Below, piece after piece: positions 1-9,940 of a DNA stretch of 64,000 nucleotides (its first letter is position 1; each line of letters begins with the position of its first letter). The stretch lies in NCBI RefSeq assembly GCF_014696615.1, contig NZ_JACJQJ010000016.1:1-64000 (forward strand), given 5' to 3'. A model generated the notes under the pieces. That model made no database searches. It worked only from the letters and a program-made list of their open reading frames with translations, and was not told where the DNA came from. The position numbers were made by a program, and so were the translations under genes. This DNA comes from Nostoc linckia FACHB-104. Lineage in GTDB: Bacteria; Cyanobacteriota; Cyanobacteriia; Cyanobacteriales; Nostocaceae.

Positions 1-27
1 GGTTTTTTGGACTCTTGACATTTGAAC

Positions 28-68
28 GCCAGTTCACTCAACGGAAGGAACCTCCGCACGTGACTGGC
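28..68. repeat. Dispersed hairpin repeat, copy 1
   Basis: Nested inverted repeat with outer arms GCCAGTTCAC and GTGACTGGC and inner arms around CGGAAGG and CCTCCG. A related element with the same outline but different arm bases lies at 39943-39983. The flanking phrase TTTGAACGCCAGTT is shared by both copies. It is intergenic, and no gene is seen in 1-123. Confidence 0.6.
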
Positions 69-123
69 TCCCCTGGACAAACCTAAACGAAAAAAATATG
101 ACACTTGCGTAAGTCCTATTTAT

Positions 124-384
124 TTACTTTTCTAAGCGTACTGCATACCACTGTAAATATTTACCAGGCCCTAAATCCAACTCACAGCTTGTATCGATTA
201 AATATTGAACTTGAGCTTCTACCCCATCAATTTTTTGCACATCAGGTGGTAAATCTCCAAAATCGATTTGTTGCATAACTAACTTAAGCTTTTCTAATAA
301 CTCTGAGGCAGTTAAAAATTGTTCTGGTTGATTTGTTTCCAAGACAACATAATTATCTTGCAAATACATTAATGGATCAGGCAT
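124..384 (-). CDS. CRR7-like NDH-1 assembly protein
   Basis: An 86-residue soluble protein with no signal peptide or membrane segment. The opening MPDPLMYLQDNYVVLETNQP, the middle PEQFLTASELLEKLK and the closing CELDLGPGKYLQWYAVRLEK match what I recall of the small cyanobacterial/plant family CHLORORESPIRATORY REDUCTION 7, at the usual length. In plants CRR7 is needed to accumulate the NDH complex; the cyanobacterial role is presumed to be similar. The recognition is from memory of the family. An NDH-1 subunit gene (ndhD) is elsewhere in the window but not adjacent. The gene stands alone, with more than 1 kb of gene-free DNA upstream. Confidence 0.75.
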   Translation of the reverse strand: MPDPLMYLQDNYVVLETNQPEQFLTASELLEKLKLVMQQIDFGDLPPDVQKIDGVEAQVQYLIDTSCELDLGPGKYLQWYAVRLEK

Positions 385-1549
385 TGAGTTTACTGGGGTT
401 TTTTCAACAGTTGATTTTTTGTAGAACCGTAATAGAAGCTAATGAAGCTTTAATCTGTGTTATTTCATCTTTAATTTTATTTTAGTTGAGCCACGTAATA
501 GCGCTCGTTAAAAGTGAGTCATATTTTTCAAGATATCATCCTACTTCCTGCCAACATCACAAAATAGGAAAGTGCCTCTTAAGCAATCTATAGCGCTAGG
601 CTCACCCCTTCATCCTCATAAATTATTACCTAGCGAATATCACACAAGCTGTTGATCTGCGATCGCTTACTACAGATGGGTTTTCTTTGATGTTGCTTAA
701 GTATTTACACGTAAATTTATAGGAAAAATTGTAAATATATTGAGGTTTACTATCTATTTTTTTTTCAGCAATATCATGATAAAAAACTCTAAAAATATAA
801 TCTAAGTAATTAGAACCTTGAATAATAGGGATTTTCAGGATTTATATTGATATTTTTTTCTCAGTACATTTTATTGTTTGCCAATAAATGCTGAGTGCTA
901 AAAAATACTGTATAACTAAAAAAGAGGGTGAATATTAGAAGTTTTCCCGGAAATGGCAATTCGACTTCAGGACTAGGGAAATATAAATAGTACGCCTAAT
1001 GTGAATTAGAAACACCTCTTATGCCATAAGGGTTTCTAGATTAGTCCAAAATTCTTGTTTTGTGACTAGCTACGAAATTATAAGGGTTTCAAGACTTAAT
1101 TCTCATTAAACGTCAAAAATACATTTCTGACTATATCCTTAACTGGACAAGCAGATTGCAATTGCCTTTGTGTTTTCAATAAATTGTCTATGCAACCTAG
1201 TAATCTACTGTTTGCTTGGCTGAGAATCATTGAGTGTCCTACGCACCAACAGCAGGATACCTTGCGGCTAAAAGCCTTGGTATCGATATGGAAGCAGGCA
1301 TTCCTAGCTTCTAGTAAGACAGCCTTTTTTCGTGTTTATCTGCAAACTCACTACTTGAACCGATTATCTCATCCAAAATTTGCATTACTGAGCATCCGGC
1401 AAACTAGTACATCAAGAAGCAGAACCTAACCTGTTTCTCACAATCCAGCACGAACCAGAACACTATCGCTCACAGGCGATTTAGTTCAGGGGGCCAGTTT
1501 TTCCAAGTTCGCCTTTAGCGATACTTTTATTTTCTGTGGAACGCAACTC
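385..1549. other. Gene-free stretch upstream of the GGDEF gene
   Basis: No convincing gene is present. The only ORF of size (1184-1429, plus) has a poor start, no family resemblance and atypical composition. The stretch is AT-rich. The phrase ATAAGGGTTTCNAGA occurs twice about 60 bp apart (near 1026 and 1080). The promoter for the GGDEF gene must lie here but no clear elements were identified. Confidence 0.4.
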
Positions 1550-2572
1550 ATGTCAGGCATAAGCCCATTTCCTCTTTCTAAGCAACCGCCACTAATTTTA
1601 GTAGCTGATGATGACAAGACCATGCGAGTGCTGTTGCGTAAAGCTATGGAACAAGAAGGCTATCGGGTAGTTGAAGTCAATGATGGCCAACAGTGTCTAG
1701 ACGCTTACGATACTATCAAACCGGATATAGTCTTGCTAGATGCAGTCATGCCTGTCATGGATGGCTTTACCTGTTGTAAGCAATTGCTCAAGATTGCTAG
1801 AAATAACTTGATGTCAGCACTAGCAAGTTTTGATACAGATTCTGCTCTTGGCAATACAGTGATTTCTAAATTATGGGAGCGGACTCCCATATTGATGATT
1901 ACTTGCTTAGATGATGAAGATTCTGTCAATCGTGCTTTTGAAGCCGGAGCGATGGATTACATAACTAAACCTATTCACTGGGCAGTGTTACGCCAGCGTT
2001 TGCGACGGCTATTGCAACAGGCACAAGTATATAAACAATTAGAAGCGGCAAACCAAGCATTGCAGCATATCGCCAATGTTGATGGTTTAACAGGATTGGC
2101 TAATCGTCGCCGTTTTGATGATTATTTAAATACTCAATGGATTAATTTAGCGCAAGAGGAAGCACCTCTATCATTAATTTTATGTGATATCGACTTTTTT
2201 AAACTTTACAATGATAAATATGGTCACCCAGCTGGAGATGTATGTCTACAAAAAGTGGGTGCTGTATTAAGTCATACCGCCCAGAAAAATCAGGATTTAG
2301 TAGCACGTTATGGCGGTGAAGAATTTGCCGTGGTTATGCCTCATACCCATGCGTTTGGTGCAGTTCACGTTGCTGCTGCAATGCAAGCTGGAGTGAGAAA
2401 TTTACAAATCACTCATGCAGGTTCAGAGGTTAGCCAATATGTCACATTAAGCATGGGTGTAGCGACTGTTATACCTACTTGGGAATCTTCTCCTGGAGAT
2501 TTAATTGTGACAGCTGATAAGGCGCTTTATCAAGCAAAGGCAGAAGGACGCAATCGTATTATCCTCAAATGA
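1550..2572 (+). CDS. Response regulator with GGDEF domain (diguanylate cyclase)
   Basis: A 340-residue cytoplasmic protein. Residues about 15-155 form a receiver domain, with acidic pocket D20-D22, phosphoacceptor D64 in VLLDAVMP and K140. Residues 175-340 form a GGDEF domain with an intact GGEEF signature at 255-259 and the DxDxFKxxND metal/substrate motif near 213. The predicted reaction is 2 GTP to c-di-GMP, controlled by phosphorylation. There is no RxxD inhibitory site before GGEEF, so classical product inhibition is not expected. The receiver carries about 25 extra residues (near 84-110) between the phosphoacceptor and the switch region. It stands alone, converges on sasA, and is followed by a clear terminator. 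Confidence 0.92.
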   Translation: MSGISPFPLSKQPPLILVADDDKTMRVLLRKAMEQEGYRVVEVNDGQQCLDAYDTIKPDIVLLDAVMPVMDGFTCCKQLLKIARNNLMSALASFDTDSALGNTVISKLWERTPILMITCLDDEDSVNRAFEAGAMDYITKPIHWAVLRQRLRRLLQQAQVYKQLEAANQALQHIANVDGLTGLANRRRFDDYLNTQWINLAQEEAPLSLILCDIDFFKLYNDKYGHPAGDVCLQKVGAVLSHTAQKNQDLVARYGGEEFAVVMPHTHAFGAVHVAAAMQAGVRNLQITHAGSEVSQYVTLSMGVATVIPTWESSPGDLIVTADKALYQAKAEGRNRIILK

Positions 2573-2593
2573 TTAATCAATAACGAGTGTGTC

Positions 2594-2626
2594 AATCCTA
2601 GGCTTTGACTCTAGGATTTTGCTTTT
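2594..2626 (+). terminator. Intrinsic terminator after the GGDEF gene
   Basis: Perfect 8-bp stem AATCCTAG / CTAGGATT with a 9-base loop, followed by TTGCTTTT. It lies 22 bases after the GGDEF stop codon. Confidence 0.75.
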
Positions 2627-2975
2627 AAATTTTAATTTAACAATAAAATTTTAATCATCAGTTTTAAGTTTAACAGCGTAAATATTTCAATAATATTTCA
2701 ATTACTAATAACCAATTTTCCAAAATTTAGCAACAGATCCAAACTCAAAAAAACCTTGCTACATATGGTTTTCTTAATTTTGAATTGGTATAAGATGATG
2801 AGGTGGGGATGCAAAATTTTGCATCCTTACAGATGCTTGATATAGCATAAACATTTGTTGACTTGGTATTAGATGAAGAACCTTGAGCGAAAAATTTAAA
2901 ATTGGACATCTTAAGCCTTTTACACAAGCCCAAGTTTAAAAGGAAAGGCTCAATAAAAAATACAAAATGGTATGA
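2627..2975. other. Gap between GGDEF gene and sasA with a 20-bp palindrome
   Basis: There is no gene here; the 62-codon minus-strand ORF has no support. A perfect 20-bp palindrome, GGATGCAAAATTTTGCATCC, lies at 2807-2826. It could be a processing or terminator hairpin for sasA transcripts, but no T-run follows on the minus strand. Confidence 0.5.
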
Positions 2976-4163
2976 CTAAGAGGGATAAACTGGCAAGGTG
3001 AAGTGAAACCATGCTCCACCATTAGGGACAGAGTCTACCCAAATCTGACCATAGTGTGCCCGAATAATCCGTTGGCATACGCAAAGACCAATACCATAAC
3101 CTTCTGTACCTTCATCTCGTTGTAAACGGAAGTGGTTTTCAAAAATGCGATCGCGGTTTTCGTAAGGAATTCCTGGGCCAGTATCACCAATACTAATTTG
3201 CACTTTTTGGGTAGTGCGGTGCAGTCCTGTAACGCTAATTTTGCCACCAGCAGGCGTATATTTAATAGCATTATCCAACAGGTTGATCAACACCTGGTGA
3301 ATGCGCTCTGGATCGGCATAAACATAGGGCAAGTCTTGGGGAACATCTGTTTCTATCTGTTGAGATTTGGCAGTGTAGCGATCGCGCAATTCTTCCAATA
3401 CATTGAAACAGAGTTTGCCGATTTCCATTTTTTGGGGTACTATTGGTAACTCTGTATCATTGCCCCTACCTACTTGCAAAAGATCCGTAATCATACGGTC
3501 AATTGTTTTAGTTTGAGTCCGGGCTTGCTTGAGTAAGTGCGCCGTCATTGCTGGTTTGAGGCGCTGGAATTGACCAGTTTCGATATTGTAGTTAGATTGA
3601 AGAGTTTCTATTGCGATCGCAGCAGCAGTTAAAGGATTACGGAGGTCATGGGCCAGCACAGAGATTACCCTGTCTTTAAATTGCAACTGCTCGTGAAGTT
3701 TCTCTTGTTCCTGTTTCAAACGAAAAATTTCGTCAGACAGGCGTATAAGTTCGGCAGAAACAGCAACGGAACTAATTGTAGATTTGGGTGTGACTACTCG
3801 ACTATTGTCCTCTAGACGTTCTTGTAAATCTTCCTGTAATTTTAAATAGGCATCGACAGAAGCTTGCCAGCGAGGCCACCAATTTTTTAGTTGACCGATT
3901 ATATTACTACCAGCAATAATTTGCCTGGGTTCCGGGTGGATTTTGACTAAGGCTGGCGTTGCCACTAATTTAAAGTGTTCCGCCAAATAAGGTTGTTGTC
4001 CTACATCAATGATTTGAAGTTCAAACTGATACCCAGCCTGTAATTCTTTTAAGTAAGCACGTATTCGCTGTACCTGTTGTCGGGACTTGGGCCGTCCATC
4101 AACAAACAGCAACAGCTGGAGTGGAGCCTCAGAATAGATCGGCTGATCTTGGGAAACTGGCAT
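2976..4163 (-). CDS. sasA: Circadian clock output histidine kinase SasA
   Basis: A 395-residue protein if started at the ATG at 4163; the longer form starts at TTG 4190. Residues about 12-100 form the KaiB-like thioredoxin-fold sensor ([22 protein letters not shown]...), which binds KaiC. A coiled linker follows, then a HisKA domain with phosphoacceptor His about 172 in LAHDLRNPL, then an HATPase_c domain with N, G1 (DTGPGIP) and G2 (GYGIGL) boxes. In cyanobacteria SasA autophosphorylates when bound to KaiC and passes phosphate to RpaA, giving rhythmic transcription. No kai genes are in the window. It is a single gene, divergent from the unknown gene at 4310. Confidence 0.95.
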   Translation of the reverse strand: MPVSQDQPIYSEAPLQLLLFVDGRPKSRQQVQRIRAYLKELQAGYQFELQIIDVGQQPYLAEHFKLVATPALVKIHPEPRQIIAGSNIIGQLKNWWPRWQASVDAYLKLQEDLQERLEDNSRVVTPKSTISSVAVSAELIRLSDEIFRLKQEQEKLHEQLQFKDRVISVLAHDLRNPLTAAAIAIETLQSNYNIETGQFQRLKPAMTAHLLKQARTQTKTIDRMITDLLQVGRGNDTELPIVPQKMEIGKLCFNVLEELRDRYTAKSQQIETDVPQDLPYVYADPERIHQVLINLLDNAIKYTPAGGKISVTGLHRTTQKVQISIGDTGPGIPYENRDRIFENHFRLQRDEGTEGYGIGLCVCQRIIRAHYGQIWVDSVPNGGAWFHFTLPVYPS

Positions 4164-4309
4164 GTAATCGTGTTTCAGCACTGGTAACAACCCGGCGGCG
4201 CTTGACAGAAAGTTTAAGATGGACTGACGCTGGTCGATGGTCGTTCTTTCTTTTAAATTTAATATCTATTTTAGATTTTTCCTACACCTATCAGTCCTGC
4301 ATTTTTCAG

Positions 4310-5827
4310 ATGAGACACATCTTTTTCAGCTTTTTGCTACCTTTTTCCTTGGTTTCTGTTCCTAATAACCTTTCGAGCCTTAATGATCGCTCTGTATTAT
4401 CAGCGAATCTAAATCTAGCGGCAGTACCGGCAAATGAAAGCTTTTATACTACAGCCAGCCGAATGGTACAGCAACAGATTGATTTGATTGCCCGCATTGA
4501 ACAGGCTATTACTACGCCCGATGCTAATCGGATGCGTTCTGTTCAAGGGCAATTAAATGTCTACACCAAGTTTGTAGACGCTTTTCTCAACCGTCAATAC
4601 AAAAGCCCCAAAACTTTATGTATGTCTAGAGTTGACGTTACGGAGAACTTGTCTTTTTTAGCCGAGCCATTAACTGAGTCACAAATAAAAATTTACTGCT
4701 CTTTGTATACTTCTAACCAAGAATTATTAAAACTTACCCCAGTACTAGATCGGTTATTATCCCGACGAGGGGAATTAAGCTTAGTCAGACCACTACCTTT
4801 AGTATCGGGAGAACGACAATCAGATTCTGTGCTAGCGATTGTGCCGATGCAACTTCCTCATCTGGATAAGCTGGCGACACCTTTTGCCACACAAGAACCA
4901 AATTTATTTTCACCTCCACTACCTATTATCGGTAGAACTGCGAAAACTGCAATAGCAGATTATGTACCCCTTGTACAACCCGCGATCGCACCTCCTCCGG
5001 AAGCGCTGACAATTTTGGCAGATGCCAAGAAATATTTGACCGCAGCCCAGGTGGAATTCCCCTTAAAAAATCAATTTACTAAGCCTCAGGAAACTTCTGC
5101 GGTACTTGACCACTTTAGCTACGACATCGATCCCCAAGAACCTCAAATTTACGCTGCGTTTTTGAAATTGCCTCGTACTGGCATTTTCCGCGTTTTACCT
5201 AATTCGGCTTACCAGCGTGCGCTTAATACTATCGAAAACCGCTTGGCACCTACTGTTAGTGAACGCTATCCTTTCCCTTTGTTGGGTGATCATCAAGGCG
5301 GATTTAATCCCAGTCTAGCACTTCAACTAGTTGGCGATCGCTTTGGTTTCAGACATCAAGGTGTAGATTACAGCTTCATGGTGGATTTGGGCGATATTCC
5401 CCTGACCAAGTTAGATTCTCAGTTGCAAACTGTGGCCAAACCCACAAGAGAATTTTTTCTCAAATACCAACCGCCTAAGCAATTAGATGCTTTACAAATG
5501 GAACGGCGACGCTTGTTGACCGGTAAAGACCAGAACTGGAATTTAAATCAAGTGATTTTGGCTAGCGCTAAAGCGCAATTAAATCATACCTACTTAGTGC
5601 GATCGCTACAATTTCAGTTACCAGACATCATTTTGAACAATAGAAAACTTACACCCCAAGAACGGCAATATTTAGGGCAAGCCACACAACTACACAGTAG
5701 TGATATCCTTCTAGCCTTTCGCCCTGTTCGTCGTCGTTCTGATGGCAGTTACACTGTGCTGTGGCGAGTTTTAAATCAGTTTCCCTCACCCCAAATTAAT
5801 GACTTGGACAAATACAGCAGCAATTGA
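4310..5827 (+). CDS. Unknown exported or secreted protein
   Basis: I do not recognise the family. The reading frame opens further upstream (4121) inside the sasA 5' end, but the ATG at 4310 gives a 505-residue protein that starts with a signal-peptide-like segment (MRHIFFSFLLPFSLVSV). The rest is soluble. An N-terminal part has Cys residues (KTLCMSR, KIYCSLY), a proline-rich middle at about 200-260, and a C-terminal half with basic and hydrophobic alternation but no motif I can name. No repeats are seen. It is divergent from sasA with a gap of about 145 bp, and independent of the glycosyltransferase downstream. Confidence 0.7.
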   Translation: MRHIFFSFLLPFSLVSVPNNLSSLNDRSVLSANLNLAAVPANESFYTTASRMVQQQIDLIARIEQAITTPDANRMRSVQGQLNVYTKFVDAFLNRQYKSPKTLCMSRVDVTENLSFLAEPLTESQIKIYCSLYTSNQELLKLTPVLDRLLSRRGELSLVRPLPLVSGERQSDSVLAIVPMQLPHLDKLATPFATQEPNLFSPPLPIIGRTAKTAIADYVPLVQPAIAPPPEALTILADAKKYLTAAQVEFPLKNQFTKPQETSAVLDHFSYDIDPQEPQIYAAFLKLPRTGIFRVLPNSAYQRALNTIENRLAPTVSERYPFPLLGDHQGGFNPSLALQLVGDRFGFRHQGVDYSFMVDLGDIPLTKLDSQLQTVAKPTREFFLKYQPPKQLDALQMERRRLLTGKDQNWNLNQVILASAKAQLNHTYLVRSLQFQLPDIILNNRKLTPQERQYLGQATQLHSSDILLAFRPVRRRSDGSYTVLWRVLNQFPSPQINDLDKYSSN

Positions 5828-5954
5828 TGATAGCTGTAACATTTTGTAATTCTAAATCTTGGCTCAGTATTTTTGCTGGTGACATTGATATTAATAATGA
5901 CTAAAAATTTAATCAAAGATATAATTTGTTCCTAAATTTTTGGTCATTAAAATT

Positions 5955-6953
5955 ATGATTAATTTTAGCGTGGCTATATGTACATTTAATGGCGAAAAAC
6001 GTTTACCTGATGTTTTAGATAAGCTCAAAGATTGTTGTGCATATACCGCGCAGTTAGGTATAGAGACTGAACCAATAAATTGGGAAATACTTGTTATTGA
6101 TAACAATAGCAAAGATAATACAGCCAAAGTAGTTCAAGAATATCAAGCAAATTGGCCTGCTGCTTATGCACTTAAATATTACTTAGAAACGCAGCAAGGA
6201 TTAAGCTATGCGCGAGAGCGTGCTATCCAAGAAGCAGAAGGTTCATTGATCGGGTTTCTCGATGATGATAATTTACCAACTCCTAATTGGGTAGCATCTG
6301 CCTATAATTTTGGCAAAAATCATCCTCAAGCCGGGGCTTATGGTGGCAGAATTTACGGAGATTATGAAGTTACACCACCTCATAACTTCGATAGGATTAG
6401 TCTATTTTTAGCTATAGGTGGTAGTAGTAGAACTATTTGCTATTCTGCACCAGAAAACAGCTTGTACTTTAAAAAAGTTCTGCCTGCAGGTGCAGGATTA
6501 GTAGTACGTAAACAAGCCTGGATCGAAAATGTTCCTAAAACTCTCTTTTTCCACGGTCGAGTAAATGGTTCATTGGTCACTGCTGAAGATATAGAAGCAT
6601 TAACTCATATAAAAAAAGCAGGTTGGGAAATTTGGCATAACGCCGAGATGGAAATTTATCACCGGATTCCTAAGCAGCGTTTAGAAAAAGAATATTTGTT
6701 TAAATTAATGCGTGGTATAGGATTAAGCCGACATTACACGCGGATGCTAGATTTACAAATTTGGCAGCAACCTTTTGTTTCTCTAGCTTATATGGCTAAC
6801 GATATCCGCAAAATAGTTCTCCATTGGTTCAAATACCGCTTAGTTCTAAAAACTGATGTTGTAGCTGCTTGCGAGTTGGAACTTTTAATTGGAGCTTTTC
6901 TTAGCCCCTTTTATATTTATAAAAGATATTTATTAAATTTTACTAATAATTAA
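5955..6953 (+). CDS. Family 2 glycosyltransferase, HpsE-like
   Basis: A 332-residue protein with a GT-A fold. The N-terminus FSVAICTFNGEKRLPDVL, the nucleotide-binding DNNSKDNT and the DDDN (about residue 99-102) metal-binding acidic motif are classic GT2 features. The overall pattern resembles the hormogonium polysaccharide enzyme HpsE of Nostoc, which works with other hps products to build the motility slime. That assignment is by resemblance. The C-terminal third (SLAYMANDIRKIVLHW, LELLIGAFLSPFYIYKRYLL) is hydrophobic and probably membrane-associated. The ATG at 5955 was chosen over the TTG at 5940. A second glycosyltransferase-like gene follows 69 bp later and may be co-transcribed. Confidence 0.8.
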   Translation: MINFSVAICTFNGEKRLPDVLDKLKDCCAYTAQLGIETEPINWEILVIDNNSKDNTAKVVQEYQANWPAAYALKYYLETQQGLSYARERAIQEAEGSLIGFLDDDNLPTPNWVASAYNFGKNHPQAGAYGGRIYGDYEVTPPHNFDRISLFLAIGGSSRTICYSAPENSLYFKKVLPAGAGLVVRKQAWIENVPKTLFFHGRVNGSLVTAEDIEALTHIKKAGWEIWHNAEMEIYHRIPKQRLEKEYLFKLMRGIGLSRHYTRMLDLQIWQQPFVSLAYMANDIRKIVLHWFKYRLVLKTDVVAACELELLIGAFLSPFYIYKRYLLNFTNN

Positions 6954-7022
6954 ACCCCAACTTTCTAGAATTTCGCTGGGACAAGATGATTATAAAAATT
7001 ATTTTAATAAGTTAATTTAACT

Positions 7023-7904
7023 ATGCAACTTCAGCCGGAAACAGCTTCAACAATTAAGAATATCGCCCAGGATAGCAGTGATGATAATTCTCTAGTTAAG
7101 CGTATTAGTAGAGTCTTCATTATTGCCTATAAAGAATCTACTCAGGAGTTAGAAGAATTATTAACAAATCAAGGGTTTAGCAGCGAAGTTCTCAGACAGG
7201 AACGCAAAACAGAATATCAAAGCTACTCTCGGAGTTATCTTTGTCTTTTGAATCATCGCACAGCTTGGGAAAGGGCGATTAAAGAAACTCAACCAACGAT
7301 GATTATTGAGGCAGACTTTGTACCAGTAGTTAATTTTGGCAAGCTGCCTTTACCCTTTAATCCTCACCAAAGTAATGTAGGAATTAGTTGGCTATACACT
7401 TGTGCTCCACAAATATATTACGTTTCACCTGATGGTTATGCTGAAGGCTTTTCTGCCTCAACTGTAGCTTATATTGTCACTCCTGAAAGTGCCAGATTCT
7501 TAATAGAACTTGCTGAAGAAATTCGCACCCAGGTAGGAGAGACTAACTATTCAAGTTGGGACTCAACTATTGATAGTTTTCTCCGACGTAAAGGTCTGAA
7601 AAACTATATTCCTTGGCGGAACTATGGCGAACATGGAGGATTACCAAATCCAGAGCATCATAAGAATAATCTCAGCAAAACTCATCGTGCTGATGTCCTC
7701 TACGGTAAACTTGCCTTCATGCCCTTGTATGTTGTCAAAAATAGTAAACTCAATTTGTTTGGGGTAAGATTTTGGGCAAGGCTTAAGGGCATTGCTCGTT
7801 TGGGAACTGGACGCTTTCTGCGAGTGAAAGTTATCCAAGGTTCTAACTTTCCTCTGCGGCTACTCCGGTTTGCAATTTTGAGACAGTTAACAAGGAATTT
7901 TTAA
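7023..7904 (+). CDS. GT25-like (LPS-type) glycosyltransferase
   Basis: A 293-residue protein. The N-terminal third (RVFIIAYKEST, SSEVLRQERK, SYLCLLNHRTAWERAI, MIIEADFVPV) has the order of motifs seen in the family 25 LPS-biosynthesis glycosyltransferases, where a galactosyl or glucosyl group is moved onto a surface glycan. EADF replaces the more usual ExD metal motif. The middle EHGGLPNPEHHKNNLSKTHRADVLYGKL is typical of cyanobacterial members. The C-terminus is basic (KGIARLGTGRFLRVK), fitting peripheral membrane attachment. It probably acts with the HpsE-like enzyme upstream on exopolysaccharide or LPS. No transport or polymerase genes are adjacent. Confidence 0.6.
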   Translation: MQLQPETASTIKNIAQDSSDDNSLVKRISRVFIIAYKESTQELEELLTNQGFSSEVLRQERKTEYQSYSRSYLCLLNHRTAWERAIKETQPTMIIEADFVPVVNFGKLPLPFNPHQSNVGISWLYTCAPQIYYVSPDGYAEGFSASTVAYIVTPESARFLIELAEEIRTQVGETNYSSWDSTIDSFLRRKGLKNYIPWRNYGEHGGLPNPEHHKNNLSKTHRADVLYGKLAFMPLYVVKNSKLNLFGVRFWARLKGIARLGTGRFLRVKVIQGSNFPLRLLRFAILRQLTRNF

Positions 7905-8181
7905 CAAAAATAACAGGGTATAGGGAAATCCCCACCCAATACTGCTCGGTTAAGGATTTTCAACTCGGAATTTGGTTTGGGGAAATGGTGAAAGGGTAAG
8001 GGTTAAAGGTTTTTTCTTGCCCCTTTACCCCTTCCCCTTTTGTCCATAATCGACAAGTATTGAATCCCCACATCAATAATCAAATCTTAAAAATCTTCTC
8101 CGTGAAATTTCATACTCAAATTTGAACTGGAGTTCACAGTCTGCGCTAGGGTAGGAATTGACACTAGATTTGTGATTTCCT

Positions 8182-9597
8182 GTGCTGCCTTGTAAACGTC
8201 CGGCTATATTTCTGAGTTTGGCTGTTTTACTCACTTCTTTAACAGCCTGCGCTAACAGTCCCACTGCTCAAAACCTTGAGCAGTCTTTGGCGGCTGATCC
8301 TCAGTTGCAAAATAACCCAGTTGTGTTTGGAGAAGCTAAGGATAGCCAACAGCAAGCACAGCAGAACGAATCAACAGTTAAATTACCAACTGATTTTCCG
8401 CAAGATATTCCTTTATATCCCAACGCTAAATTAGAAGCAGTTACACCACCTAGCGGTACAGAAAACAGCACATCCACTCGCTGGCTAACTTCTGACCCCA
8501 GCAATTTTATTGCCAACTTCTACCGCGAACAATTGCAGGCTAACAATTGGCAGATTTTACAACAACCGACAGATGATTTATCAGGCGTTTTTGAGGCGCG
8601 TCGCAATGATTTGCAGGTGAAAGTTTCTATTCAAGCTCAATCAGTAACTAACCCTACACCAAATCAACCACAAACAGCCACCCAATTACTGATTGAGTAT
8701 CTTCCTGCAGCTACAGCCACTGCACAACCTACACCAACTACTAATCCTAGCGAAACTACTACCACCACAACGTCTAACAATATTCCCCAACCTGGTAATC
8801 CAGAATTTATTGGCCCTATACTACCTGCAAACGTGGCGACACAGCCAGCAAATACATCTAATAGCCAACAGGTGGCGACAGTTACCGGGGAAGCTCAAGA
8901 ATTTAGCGATTTGAATAAAGTACCTCAAGAACTGCGGCAACACATTCAAGATTTAGCAAAATTAGGAGTTTTATCTCCAGACTCTTCAGTTAATAAGAGC
9001 AACTCCAATACTACAGGCAATCAATTTGCGCCTAGTAAAACCATAACTCGTAGGGAATATGCGCGTTGGCTAGTGGCGGCTAATAATGCTATGTATGCTA
9101 ATAATCCAGCTAAACAAATTCGCTTAGTAGCGGAAAGCGCTCAACCTGCTTTTAGTGATGTGTCTGCCAAAGACTCTGATTTTTCTGTGATTCAAGGATT
9201 AGCAGAAGCCGGATTAATTCCTAGTTCTTTATCTGGGGATACCACAGCAGTTTTATTCCGTCCTGACGCACCGCTAACAAGGGAGCAGTTACTACTGTGG
9301 AAATTACCTTTAGATACTCGCCAAGCTTTACCATCAGCGAATTTAGAGGTGGTGAGGCAAACTTGGGGTTTCCAAGATGCAGGGAAAATTGACCCGAAAG
9401 CTTTAAGAGCTGTGGTAGCTGATTACCAAAATGGCGAACAATCAAATATTCGCCGTGTATTTGGCTATACAACCCTATTCCAACCGAAAAAACCAGTTAC
9501 TCGCGCTGAGGCGGCGGCAGCTTTGTGGTACTTCGGTATTCAGGGTGAAGGAATATCGGCTGTTGATGCTTTGAAGTTAAAGCGTCCACAAAGTTGA
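8182..9597 (+). CDS. SLH-domain lipoprotein
   Basis: A 471-residue protein starting at GTG. Residues 1-23 form a lipoprotein signal with lipobox LTAC (Cys23). Residues about 60-170 make a folded domain (FPQDIPLYPNAKLE... FYREQLQANNWQI) of the kind that recurs in cyanobacterial lipoproteins. A Thr/Pro/Asn-rich linker follows. From about 235 come S-layer-homology repeats (QEFSDLNKVPQELRQHIQDLAKLGVLSP, TRREYARWLV, AFSDVSAKDSDFSVIQGLAEAGLIP, LTREQLLLWKL, VTRAEAAAALWYFG). SLH domains bind peptidoglycan-linked polymers, so the protein probably ties the outer or inner membrane to the wall. The gene is monocistronic. Confidence 0.85.
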   Translation: MLPCKRPAIFLSLAVLLTSLTACANSPTAQNLEQSLAADPQLQNNPVVFGEAKDSQQQAQQNESTVKLPTDFPQDIPLYPNAKLEAVTPPSGTENSTSTRWLTSDPSNFIANFYREQLQANNWQILQQPTDDLSGVFEARRNDLQVKVSIQAQSVTNPTPNQPQTATQLLIEYLPAATATAQPTPTTNPSETTTTTTSNNIPQPGNPEFIGPILPANVATQPANTSNSQQVATVTGEAQEFSDLNKVPQELRQHIQDLAKLGVLSPDSSVNKSNSNTTGNQFAPSKTITRREYARWLVAANNAMYANNPAKQIRLVAESAQPAFSDVSAKDSDFSVIQGLAEAGLIPSSLSGDTTAVLFRPDAPLTREQLLLWKLPLDTRQALPSANLEVVRQTWGFQDAGKIDPKALRAVVADYQNGEQSNIRRVFGYTTLFQPKKPVTRAEAAAALWYFGIQGEGISAVDALKLKRPQS

Positions 9598-9940
9598 TAC
9601 TTGAGCGCCGATTCACGTCTTACTTAAGTAAGGTGGCTTACTTTATCATCTGGACTACAAACTGTACTGATATTTGGCATGAAAGTCTAAAAATTTTTTG
9701 TAAAAAAAATGTATACCGTATATAAAAATTCAGTGAATTTAGGCACTTACAGCATTTTTAGCTTATATTTTGGAAGTAATAAAAATTTTAGATTGTCTCA
9801 TTAAAAACATGTAAATGAGTTCGAATACTTAAGGTCAAAGCTGGATTTTGCCAAACTTCAAACCCATGCCAGTAAATCTATTGAGAAACTTGGCATTTTT
9901 TTATTAAGACGTACCAAATTATAACCAGAGTTGCACGATC
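9598..9940. other. Gene-free stretch before the GDSL esterase gene
   Basis: No ORF is seen. It is AT-rich and ends with a terminator-like hairpin at 9866-9903: ATGCCAGT / ACTTGGCAT with one bulge and a 14-base loop, then T7, reading plus. The hairpin sits 37 bases before the esterase start, so it may end transcripts of the SLH gene or act as a leader hairpin. Confidence 0.5.

Noticed and set aside
1020-1100. ATAAGGGTTTCNAGA repeated, considered as CRISPR repeat remnants
   Set aside because: There are only two short copies, no constant repeat length, and no neighbouring array.
1184-1429. 81-codon plus-strand ORF upstream of the GGDEF gene
   Set aside because: It has a weak start, no ribosome binding site, no recognised motif and odd residue composition; probably chance.
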